A DNA stretch of 7,383 nt, from the NCBI GenBank assembly GCA_903873545.1, contig CAIQPA010000269.1:1-7383 (forward strand). The letters are read 5' to 3'. Made by a program: the position numbers and the translations under genes. Below are positions 1 to 6,686 of this stretch, one piece after another. Within the stretch, counting starts at the first letter, position 1. Each line of letters begins with the position of its first letter. This DNA is from an uncultured delta proteobacterium (lineage in GTDB: Bacteria; Myxococcota_A; Bradymonadia; REDH01). A model generated the notes under the pieces. It worked only from the letters and a program-made list of their open reading frames with translations, searched no databases and was not told the origin of the DNA.

Positions 1-77
1 AACATTTTGGTGGTGTCGCCTCGCTTCGGTGCTATCGGAGCGGCTCAATCAGATAGGGCTCGTCGGAAAGCCGCAGC

Positions 78-82
78 GGGAG
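78..82 (+). promoter_or_regulatory. Ribosome binding site deciding the thpR start
   Basis: GGGAG lies 6 nt before ATG 89. The alternative upstream GTG at 29 has no comparable purine-rich site, so this supports the shorter 190-residue protein. Confidence 0.6.
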
Positions 83-88
83 TTGTTT

Positions 89-661
89 ATGCATTGGAGC
101 ATCGTCGTAGATCTGGCCATCCCCGTAGCGGAGCGTGCCGCGCTGAGCGTGGAGCAGCTCGGTGAGCCGATGCGCCACATGGGCATCGCGTTTTCGTCGG
201 TTCCAACCGACCGCGTGCGGCTGATTCTGGCAGCCGGTCGGGTGGAGTCCGAGGGAGAGGTGGAGCGCATCGATGTTGCGCTCACGGAGATTGCGGCCGC
301 CACGCGGCGGTTCACCTACCGGCTGGCAGCACCTTCGTGGCACCCGAGCCAAGAGGAGGCGCGGGCGCTGGTGGCACGGGTGAACGAGGGTGAGGAGCAG
401 CTCGGGCAGATCCGGGCAAGCCTGGTCGATGCGCTCGGCAGCGAACTCTGCCTGACGGGCGCGGAGGATGCGGGCGGCGGCGCAGTCGTGCTTCTGGGCA
501 CGCTTGGCGAGGCAGACCACCACGAGCTGCGCGGTCTGCTGCCCGCGAGCGCTGGGGACCTGGGGAGCTCCGTAGTAGGTGACCTGGCGATGGTCCGATG
601 GACAGAGACGGCGGGTGGCCCGAAGTGGCGGGTGTCGAAACGATATTTTTTGCAGAGCTGA
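89..661 (+). CDS. thpR: ThpR-like 2'-5' RNA ligase family protein (2H phosphoesterase fold), probably catalytically degenerate
   Basis: This 190-residue protein matches the length and layout of the 2'-5' RNA ligase / RNA 2',3'-cyclic phosphodiesterase family. It opens with a short strand (MHWSIVVDLAIP) where family members have a strand followed by an acidic-Leu-Pro turn. It then has the 'VPTDRVRLILAAGRV' segment where active members have a W-V-P-x-x-x-H-x-T-L motif, and ends in the usual strand pair (AMVRWTETAGGPKWRVSKRYFL). Both catalytic HxT motifs look lost: the first site reads R44-L45-I46 and the second about V133-V134-L135. The family hydrolyses 2',3'-cyclic phosphate RNA ends, so this copy may lack that activity. 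I chose ATG 89 over GTG 29 because GGGAG lies 6 nt upstream of it and because the family fold begins there. The frame is open to the left edge. The gene sits just upstream of recA, a common place for thpR. The family call rests on fold pattern rather than on catalytic residues. Confidence 0.68.
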   Translation: MHWSIVVDLAIPVAERAALSVEQLGEPMRHMGIAFSSVPTDRVRLILAAGRVESEGEVERIDVALTEIAAATRRFTYRLAAPSWHPSQEEARALVARVNEGEEQLGQIRASLVDALGSELCLTGAEDAGGGAVVLLGTLGEADHHELRGLLPASAGDLGSSVVGDLAMVRWTETAGGPKWRVSKRYFLQS

Positions 662-670
662 CGCAACATT

Positions 671-682
671 CGTTCGCGAACG
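671..682. promoter_or_regulatory. Perfect 12-bp palindrome upstream of recA
   Basis: CGTTCGCGAACG is self-complementary over all 12 bases. It lies 10 bp past the thpR stop and about 50 bp before the SOS-type operator. It is too short and lacks a T-run, so it does not look like a terminator; a dimeric DNA-binding protein site is more likely. It carries GTTC and GAAC in the opposite order to the operator at 731-748. Function is not known. Confidence 0.4.
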
Positions 683-706
683 CCGATAAGTGTCATTGCG
701 AAAGGC

Positions 707-733
707 TTGCACCCTGCCTGCTCGCGTGATACT
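707..733 (+). promoter_or_regulatory. Possible recA promoter
   Basis: TTGCAC (707-712) could be a -35 element and GATACT (728-733, four of six matches to TATAAT) a -10 element, with a short 15-bp spacer. The match is weak. Its main support is position: the -10 element overlaps the left arm of the putative SOS operator, as expected for a LexA-repressed promoter. Confidence 0.28.
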
Positions 734-748
734 GAACGGGTGTTCCGT
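731..748. promoter_or_regulatory. Putative LexA/SOS operator of recA
   Basis: The site is ACTGAAC-GGGT-GTTCCGT, an inverted repeat with 7-bp arms, one mismatch and a 4-bp spacer. The core GAAC-N4-GTTC has the spacing of the Gram-positive LexA box (CGAAC-N4-GTTCG). It also resembles the M. xanthus recA2 LexA motif as I recall it (CTRHAMRYBYGTTCAGS), with 14 of 17 positions matching. It ends 20 bp before the recA ATG. Damage-inducible recA repressed by LexA is well established; binding here is inferred from sequence and position. Confidence 0.65.
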
Positions 749-754
749 AACTTT

Positions 755-760
755 GAGGAG
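755..760 (+). promoter_or_regulatory. Ribosome binding site of recA
   Basis: GAGGAG followed by 8 nt before ATG 769. It is a strong Shine-Dalgarno match, consistent with high recA expression and with this start. Confidence 0.75.
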
Positions 761-768
761 AGACGACG

Positions 769-1788
<1,020 letters not shown>

Positions 1789-1798
1789 TTTGCGGCTC

Positions 1799-1824
1799 CC
1801 CTCCGGGCGAAATCGTCCGAAGGG
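1799..1824 (+). terminator. Hairpin after recA, possible terminator
   Basis: The arms 1799-1809 and 1814-1824 pair over 11 positions, with one C-A mismatch (1803/1820) and one G-U pair, around a 4-nt loop. It starts 10 bp past the recA stop. There is no T-run after it, only AAACTGCG, so it is not a textbook intrinsic terminator. It could still end or attenuate the recA transcript or protect its 3' end. Confidence 0.45.
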
Positions 1825-1886
1825 AAACTGCGCGATTGTTGCAGGTGCGTCTGGCGTGGTAGGCCTAGGCAGAGGCGCAGGGCAAC

Positions 1887-1890
1887 GAGG
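1887..1890 (+). promoter_or_regulatory. Ribosome binding site of pilT
   Basis: GAGG, 6 nt before ATG 1897. It fits the chosen start, where the conserved ASDIHL motif begins at residue 15 as usual in PilT. Confidence 0.6.
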
Positions 1891-1896
1891 CGGACG

Positions 1897-3045
1897 ATGG
1901 ACCTGAACAGCGTGTTGGCAGTGGCGGTCAAAGGGGGGGCTAGCGATATCCACCTCCGGGTCGGGCTGCCTCCGATGTTCCGCGTCAATGGCGCACTGCT
2001 TCCCCTCAAGGATGCAGAGCGGCTCACGGTCGACGAGCTGAACCGGACGCTCGCCGACATCGTGCCGAGCCACCTGCAGCAGGTGCTCAGGGAGCGGCTC
2101 GACTGCGACTTCGGCTACGGCGTGAGCGGCGTCGGCCGCTTTCGGGTCAACGCCTTCATGCAGCGGAGCACCGTCGGCATGGTGCTGCGGGTCATCCCGT
2201 TCAAGATCCAGTCCATCGATGCGCTGCTACTGCCGCCCGTGGTGAAGACAATCGCAGAAAACCACCGCGGGCTCGTTCTCGTGACCGGCACAACCGGTTC
2301 GGGAAAGTCGACCACGCTCGCGGCCATCGTCGACCACATCAATCAGCACCGCAACGGCCACATCGTCACAGTGGAGGACCCGGTGGAGTTCCTGATGCGG
2401 GACAAGCGCTCCATCATCTCCCAGCGCGAGGTCGGTACAGACTGCCTCTCTTTCGCCTCTGCACTGAGGGCGGCGCTGCGTCAGGATCCCGACGTCATCC
2501 TGATGGGTGAGATGCGCGATCTGGAGACCATCGAGATTGGGCTGACGGCGGCCGAGACGGGTCACCTCGTCCTGTCGACGCTGCACACCTCCGATGCTGC
2601 CGAGACCATCACGCGGCTGGTGACGGCCTTCCCGCCCCACATGCGCGGACAGGTCCGACTGCAGCTGGCGGGGATGCTCAAAGCGGTCATCTCGCAGCGC
2701 CTGGTGCCACGCAAGGACGGCAAGGGGCGCGTGGCGGCGGTTGAGGTCATGGTGTCGACGGCCCGGATTCGAGAGCTGATTCTGGACGAAACCAAGTTCC
2801 GCGAGCTTCGCGAGACAATCGGCAAGGGCCACGACACCTATGGAATGCAGACCTTCGACCAGTCGCTGATGTCGCTGTTGCATCAAGGACTCATCACCTA
2901 TGACGAGGCGCTGCTGCAGGCCACCAACCGCGATGATTTTGCGCTTCGTGTCTCGGGCATCGAAGATGCGGGCCCCTCGTGGGAGTCCGGCTCCAGCGTT
3001 CGAACGGGCGGGCAGCCGCCAGCAGGAAATGACTTTGATTTCTAG
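1897..3045 (+). CDS. pilT: Type IV pilus retraction ATPase PilT family protein
   Basis: This 382-residue secretion-ATPase-superfamily protein has full PilT architecture. PilT forms a cytoplasmic hexamer at the pilus base and powers pilin depolymerisation, giving twitching motility and DNA uptake. The N-terminal domain carries ASDIHLRVG (15-23) and the GRFRVNAF strand (80-87). The RecA-like domain carries Walker A GTTGSGKST (131-139), the Asp box TVEDPVEF (158-165), Walker B DVILMGEMRD with catalytic E205, and the His box TGHLVLSTLHTSDA (221-234). The C-terminal part carries GMQTFDQSL (316-324). The usual AIRNLIRE motif is altered to RIRELILD (290-297). A Gly/Pro/Ser-rich tail (about 355-382) ends in NDFDF. 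It could be one of several PilT/PilU paralogues, since no other pil genes are in view. Its 3' end overlaps the next gene, which suggests coupled translation. Confidence 0.93.
   Translation: MDLNSVLAVAVKGGASDIHLRVGLPPMFRVNGALLPLKDAERLTVDELNRTLADIVPSHLQQVLRERLDCDFGYGVSGVGRFRVNAFMQRSTVGMVLRVIPFKIQSIDALLLPPVVKTIAENHRGLVLVTGTTGSGKSTTLAAIVDHINQHRNGHIVTVEDPVEFLMRDKRSIISQREVGTDCLSFASALRAALRQDPDVILMGEMRDLETIEIGLTAAETGHLVLSTLHTSDAAETITRLVTAFPPHMRGQVRLQLAGMLKAVISQRLVPRKDGKGRVAAVEVMVSTARIRELILDETKFRELRETIGKGHDTYGMQTFDQSLMSLLHQGLITYDEALLQATNRDDFALRVSGIEDAGPSWESGSSVRTGGQPPAGNDFDF
3024..3027 (+). promoter_or_regulatory. Ribosome binding site of the outer-membrane barrel gene, within the end of pilT
   Basis: AGGA lies only 1 nt before ATG 3029 but 7 nt before an in-frame TTG at 3035. 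By spacing the TTG is the better start; by codon the ATG is. Either start lies inside the last codons of pilT, and the protein differs by two residues. Confidence 0.4.
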
Positions 3046-3892
3046 GACCGCATTTGGGGTGTCGCTGGCCTGTTTGGGCTTGGCAACGGGCGCGACCGAG
3101 GTCTCGGCACAGGGGTGGTGGCAGGAGCCCGCAGCGCCTACCGCGCCGAACTCTTGGCAGGAGCTGGGTGGGTCGGAGGTCGACGGCATTCGCATCCTTG
3201 TCGAGACCGAGGCGGTTCGCAGGGAGTTGGAGGTCGCCGGGTCGTCGGAGCCCGTGCTCTACGACGCCCCCTTCTACCCTGGGCTGAACATCCGCCTGGA
3301 GCTTATGCCCTTCGCCTGGTTCCGGCCCGGCTCTGCGCTGGCACCGCTGCAGCTTGGTTTCGTGACAGGCAAGCACAGGGTTCGTACGAGCGCCCTGCTC
3401 GCGAGCTCAGACGGCTCGATAGAGGTCAAGATCCCGACCCGCCACGATGTGACCGCGTTGACCCTCTCCTACCCTTTGCGCGCTGATTCGGGCCTCACCG
3501 TAACACCGTTCGCAGGGTGGCGGGCGGTTGAGTTCGCGCTCGGTGGAAACCCGATCTACACCTCGTCCTACTACGAGTCGCCGGAGTTTGGGACGGGGCT
3601 TGGGTTTGCACCGCAGGGCGAGCCGTGGCGTGTGCAGGCCGCGTTTCTGCTGCGACCGAGCGTGGAGATGGGGAGTACCGCTGCCGCCTTTGGCAGTGAC
3701 GAGAGCGTCTGGAGTTGGGCGGCAAAGGCCGAGGCTGAGTATCGGCTCTCGCCTCAATGGCTGGTGCGCGGCTCGGCCGGGTATGACCGGTATGCGGGCA
3801 CCTTTCAGATCGGCGAAACTGCCGCGTCGGGAAAGGCCGAATTGACCGATTCCTTCGCGACCTTCCTTGTCGCACTCGGCTGGGCTTACTAG
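3029..3892 (+). CDS. Predicted outer-membrane beta-barrel protein with signal peptide, function unknown
   Basis: This 287-residue protein matches no named family that I recognise. It starts with a Sec-type signal peptide: a basic residue at R6, a hydrophobic core (AFGVSLACLGLATG) and a likely cleavage site VSA-QG after residue 27. A Trp/Pro-rich linker (WWQEPAAPTAPNSWQEL) follows. From about residue 85 the sequence alternates polar and hydrophobic residues in strand-like runs, such as LNIRLELMPFAWF, VTALTLSYPL, LTVTPFAGWRAVEFAL, WRVQAAFLLRPSVEM, WSWAAKAEAEYRL and WLVRGSAGYDRY. The last strand, SFATFLVALGWAY, ends in an aromatic residue, the usual outer-membrane insertion signal. A small barrel of roughly 8-10 strands is likely. 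The start overlaps pilT by 17 bp, suggesting translational coupling and perhaps a shared surface or motility role. The upstream in-frame frame is open to 2900 but lies inside pilT, so I rejected a longer form. Confidence 0.8.
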   Translation: MTLISRTAFGVSLACLGLATGATEVSAQGWWQEPAAPTAPNSWQELGGSEVDGIRILVETEAVRRELEVAGSSEPVLYDAPFYPGLNIRLELMPFAWFRPGSALAPLQLGFVTGKHRVRTSALLASSDGSIEVKIPTRHDVTALTLSYPLRADSGLTVTPFAGWRAVEFALGGNPIYTSSYYESPEFGTGLGFAPQGEPWRVQAAFLLRPSVEMGSTAAAFGSDESVWSWAAKAEAEYRLSPQWLVRGSAGYDRYAGTFQIGETAASGKAELTDSFATFLVALGWAY

Positions 3893-3991
3893 GGTCGCAT
3901 TCCGAATCTCTCCACCGGCGCGCCAAGACTGGCGGCTGTGCCCCTATTTTGTGAAGCTGTGCCGAACGCCAACGACGCGACACGCCCCGCG

Positions 3992-5389
3992 ATGCTGACT
4001 GTCAGACTGGACCAGTTCTCCAGTCTCGAGGAGTTCGCGCGTGGCTACCGGCAGCATGTGACGCGGACGACGCTCTACCTGCCCACGCGGCTGCAACGGC
4101 CGGAAGGCAGCCTGCTGCTGTTTCGGATTGAGCTGGCGGGCGGCTTGTGCGCCTTCCGCGGCGAAGGGGCCGTCGAGTCCTACCGTCGCACGCCGGGCGG
4201 CGAGCAGCTGGGGATGCTGCTGCGGCTGCGGCGGCTCGATAAGGCGAGCAAGGAGCTGCACACTTCGGCCTTCGCGGGGGTGCAGGAGAGCGCGGCCCCT
4301 ACGGCGGAGCGGGGTGACGCGACGGCTGAGATCGGGTCGCTGCTGGCGGCTGTCGGCGCAGCCGGCGAGGATGCGCTCGCATCGCTCGCGGCGGAGGCCG
4401 CTGCCGGCGCCGTTCGAGAGCGGGCCGTGGTTTCGAGGAACGAGGGCGATGCCCCCACCCAGATTCGCGACGACCTTCGCGCGCCCTCGCGTTCGGCGCA
4501 CGAGGCTGTGACCCGTCCGCTCGATGCCGCAGCGCTGGCGCTTGTGGAGTCAGAGGGCGGCGAGCAGCCCCAGTCGGTCGGGCGGATGGCAGTCTCGCGG
4601 ATGTCGGTCGATGAGTATGAGGCCCGTAAGCTCGCGATGGCGCGGGTTGCGGCGCCGCCGCCGGTGGCTTCGCTGGTATCCTATTCAGAGTCGTCGGCTG
4701 CCTGGAGCGAGGCGGACGACGCGCTCGACTTTGAGGGCATCGGCTCTGATCTTCGGCCGAGTCTTTCGGTGGCGGTGGAGCCTGCGCCCGTGCGGGCTGC
4801 GCCTGTCGAGGAGGCGCAGCTGCCTCCTTCGCCGACGCTTCCGCCGCTCGAAGGGATTGTGGTCGCGCCGCCGCAGGATGCGGTTGGAGGCGGCGTGGCG
4901 CTCGACGAGGTGACCTTCTCCGGCTCTTCCGCCTACGAGATGCCGATTGCAGCTCCGCTGGCGCCCGCGGCGGATCTCGACCTCGAGTTTGACTTCACGG
5001 CTGTGAGCTTCACCTCCGAGCCGCCCGTGGCAGTCAGCGGCAGCAGGCCGGCGCTACCGAGCGGAGCGATTCCTCAGGTTGCCCCTGCGCCGGTGGCAGC
5101 AGCGACGGAAGTCGTCAGCGTCTCCCCCGGTGCTCCGATGCGCGCTGCCGTTGTGCCCTCGCCCGCTGCCGTTGTGCCCTCGCCCGCTGCCGTTGTGCCC
5201 ACAGCAGCTGTCGGTCCGAGTCGCCTTCCACCCGCGCCGCCGCCCAGGAGCGGTGCGCCAGCCGGCACAGCAGCGGTAGCGCCTGCTGCGCGGCAGCCCC
5301 TGCCGATGAGCAAGCCGATTCCCAAGCCGACGCCCGCGGAGACCGAAGAAAAGCCCGGCCTCTTCGGTTGGCTGCGCGGCAAGAAGTAA
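3992..5389 (+). CDS. PilZ-like domain protein with long Ala/Pro-rich disordered tail
   Basis: This 465-residue protein has two parts. Residues 1-92 resemble the Myxococcus-type PilZ domain (the TIGR02266 kind): FSSLEEFARGYRQHVTRTTLYLPT, then a strand run LLLFRIEL, FRGEGAVESYRR and LGMLLRLRRLD. PilZ domains usually bind cyclic di-GMP through RxxxR and [DN]xSxxG. Here the second motif reads HVTRTTLYL, with the Ser and Gly changed, so binding is doubtful. Residues 93-445 are rich in Ala, Pro, Val, Glu and Ser, with acidic patches (DDALDFEGIGSD, DLDLEFDF) and a tandem VVPSPAA repeat. They look disordered. The C-terminus is basic and aromatic (KPGLFGWLRGKK), possibly a docking or membrane-touching helix. 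The start is uncertain: ATG 3992 is where the domain begins but has no clear ribosome binding site, and in-frame GTGs at 3938 and 3959 would add 18 or 11 residues. It follows the barrel gene on the same strand and converges with purD. Confidence 0.8.
   Translation: MLTVRLDQFSSLEEFARGYRQHVTRTTLYLPTRLQRPEGSLLLFRIELAGGLCAFRGEGAVESYRRTPGGEQLGMLLRLRRLDKASKELHTSAFAGVQESAAPTAERGDATAEIGSLLAAVGAAGEDALASLAAEAAAGAVRERAVVSRNEGDAPTQIRDDLRAPSRSAHEAVTRPLDAAALALVESEGGEQPQSVGRMAVSRMSVDEYEARKLAMARVAAPPPVASLVSYSESSAAWSEADDALDFEGIGSDLRPSLSVAVEPAPVRAAPVEEAQLPPSPTLPPLEGIVVAPPQDAVGGGVALDEVTFSGSSAYEMPIAAPLAPAADLDLEFDFTAVSFTSEPPVAVSGSRPALPSGAIPQVAPAPVAAATEVVSVSPGAPMRAAVVPSPAAVVPSPAAVVPTAAVGPSRLPPAPPPRSGAPAGTAAVAPAARQPLPMSKPIPKPTPAETEEKPGLFGWLRGKK
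5144..5200 (+). repeat. 21-bp tandem repeat, 2.7 copies, within the PilZ-like gene
   Basis: The unit beginning GCTGCCGTTGTGCCC is repeated exactly at 5144-5164 and 5165-5185, with a 15-bp partial third copy at 5186-5200. Because 21 is a multiple of 3 the frame is kept and each copy encodes AAVVPSP. Identity at the DNA level indicates recent duplication. Confidence 0.9.
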
Positions 5390-5424
5390 CGGCGCTCGTT
5401 CAGGACTCGTGCAGCGCCTTGCCG
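5377..5424. terminator. Possible bidirectional terminator or hairpin between converging genes
   Basis: GGCGCT (5391-5396) pairs with AGCGCC (5413-5418) around a 16-nt loop. Outside it CGGCAAG (5377-5383) can pair with CTTGCCG (5418-5424), sharing one base with the inner stem. Only 10 bp separate the two stop codons (5389 and 5400), so any terminator must use coding sequence like this. No T-run is present on either side. Confidence 0.25.
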
Positions 5425-6674
5425 ATGTCGGTGCGGTACTGCATGCCCGGCCAGTGGATGCAGGCCGCGGCGAGGTAGGCGGCGGAGACGGCCTCATCGG
5501 GTGTGTTGCCGTGCGCGGCGACGCCGAGCACCCGACCGCCGTTCACACGGAGGCCGCGGTCGAGCCGGGTACCTGCATGAAAGACCTTTGCTGTGGAGAC
5601 CACCTCGGCCTCTTCGACGCCCACGATGAGTGCATCCTTGACCGGGTCGAGCGGGTAGCCCTCCGCAGCAAGCACAATGACCGCCGCAGGGGTGGAGGGG
5701 GGCGGCGTGGTGGCTGAGAGATCGCCGGCCGCGCAGGCCAGGAGCATGGGGAGGATGTCGCCGCGGAAGGCGAGCAAGAGCGCCTGCGCTTCGGGGTCGC
5801 CGAGCCGGGTGTTGAACTCCAGCACGCGGGGGCCGTCGGGGGTGAGCATGAGGCCGGCGTAGAGGAAGCCGCGAAAGGGGATGCCGCGCGCGCGGAGCGC
5901 CGCGAGGGTCGGCTCGATGACCGAGGCGTGGATGTTTGCTGCGAGTTCGTCCGTCACAAAGGGGACGGGGGAGTAGGCGCCCATGCCGCCCGTGTTTGGC
6001 CCGAGGTCTCCGTCGAGGAGCCGCTTGTGGTCCTGCGCGGTGGGCATGGGAAGGAAGTGGGTACCGTCGGTGAGGACGATGTAGCTCAGCTCGGGGCCGG
6101 TGAGGCGCTCCTCGAGCACCAGGGTGTTGCAGGCATCGCCAAAGGGGCGGTCGCGGAGCATGGCGAGGGCTTCGGTGCGGGCCTCGTCGAGGGTATCGCA
6201 GACAACGACCCCTTTGCCGGCAGCGAGGCCGTCGGCCTTCACCACGAGGCCGCCTTCGGGACGGCTGGCGATGAAGCGGAGCGCCTCTTCTTCGGAGGTG
6301 ACCCGGGCGAAAGCTGCGGTGGGAACAGCGGCGTCGCGCATGAGCTGCTTGGAGAAGGCCTTGGAGGCTTCGAGCATGGCGCCTGCCGCGCCAGGTCCGA
6401 CCGTGGGGATGCCCTGTTCGCGCATCGCGTCGGCGACGCCTGCAACGAGCGCCGACTCGGGCCCGATCACGATGAGCCCTACCTGATGCTGCGTGGCCGC
6501 AGCGACCAAGGCAGCGACATCGTTGTCACGAATGGCGAGGTTCTCGCACTTGGACTCTCCGGCTGTGCCGGCGTTCCCCGGGGCAACGAGCACCCGTTCG
6601 ATGCTGCTGCTCTGAGCGAGCTTCCAGGCGAGCGCGTGTTCGCGTCCTCCGCCGCCGATGACCATGACCTTCAT
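5400..6674 (-). CDS. purD: Phosphoribosylamine-glycine ligase (GAR synthetase)
   Basis: This complete 424-residue ATP-grasp enzyme catalyses step 2 of de novo purine synthesis, joining glycine to 5-phosphoribosylamine with ATP. The length is normal for monofunctional PurD. Visible motifs, in order: MKVMVIGGGGREHALAWKL at the N-terminus, APGNAGTA (31-38), IGPESALVAGVAD (70-82), the ATP-grasp loop VVKADGLAAGKGVVV (144-158), DHKRLLDGDLGPNTGGMGAYSP (215-236), GFLYAGLMLT (269-278), and the signature EFNTRLGDPEAQ (286-297) with the Mg/ATP-binding Glu and Asn. The start is fixed by the conserved N-terminus and by GGGAG 6 nt upstream. It lies 12 bp after purH on the same strand, so the two are almost certainly cotranscribed. 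No defects are visible. Confidence 0.99.
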   Translation of the reverse strand: MKVMVIGGGGREHALAWKLAQSSSIERVLVAPGNAGTAGESKCENLAIRDNDVAALVAAATQHQVGLIVIGPESALVAGVADAMREQGIPTVGPGAAGAMLEASKAFSKQLMRDAAVPTAAFARVTSEEEALRFIASRPEGGLVVKADGLAAGKGVVVCDTLDEARTEALAMLRDRPFGDACNTLVLEERLTGPELSYIVLTDGTHFLPMPTAQDHKRLLDGDLGPNTGGMGAYSPVPFVTDELAANIHASVIEPTLAALRARGIPFRGFLYAGLMLTPDGPRVLEFNTRLGDPEAQALLLAFRGDILPMLLACAAGDLSATTPPPSTPAAVIVLAAEGYPLDPVKDALIVGVEEAEVVSTAKVFHAGTRLDRGLRVNGGRVLGVAAHGNTPDEAVSAAYLAAACIHWPGMQYRTDIGKALHES

Positions 6675-6680
6675 TGCAGG

Positions 6681-6685
6681 CTCCC
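6681..6685 (-). promoter_or_regulatory. Ribosome binding site of purD
   Basis: On the - strand GGGAG lies 6 nt before the purD ATG (6674-6672) and just after the purH stop codon (6689-6687), supporting the operon and this start. Confidence 0.65.
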
Positions 6686-6686
6686 G

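Noticed and set aside
1..56. Possible tail of an upstream gene such as cinA, ending at TAG 54-56
   Set aside because: Seventeen residues (starting HFGGVASL) are too few to identify, and another + frame is also open to the left edge, so I cannot say which frame is coding.
29..88. N-terminal extension of the thpR-like gene from GTG 29
   Set aside because: No ribosome binding site precedes it, the added 20 residues do not fit the family start, and ATG 89 has GGGAG at good spacing.
32..712. 226-residue open frame on the - strand opposite the thpR-like gene
   Set aside because: Arg/His/Pro/Leu-rich mirror translation with no domain; it would also run through the recA upstream region.
1860..1867. 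TAGGCCTA palindrome upstream of pilT as an operator
   Set aside because: Eight bases only, with no related copy elsewhere in the window and no promoter-like elements next to it.
2900..3028. Longer form of the barrel protein starting inside pilT
   Set aside because: The extra N-terminus is Arg/Pro-rich shadow translation of pilT, and would bury the clear signal peptide that begins at 3029.
2227..3195. 322-residue open frame on the - strand opposite pilT
   Set aside because: It is opposite strongly conserved PilT motifs and crosses the pilT/barrel junction, with no family resemblance. High GC explains its length.
3917..3934. GC-rich short inverted repeat between the barrel gene and the PilZ-like gene as a terminator
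   Set aside because: Only a 4-bp stem (CGCC/GGCG) with no T-run; it is within what chance gives in GC-rich DNA.
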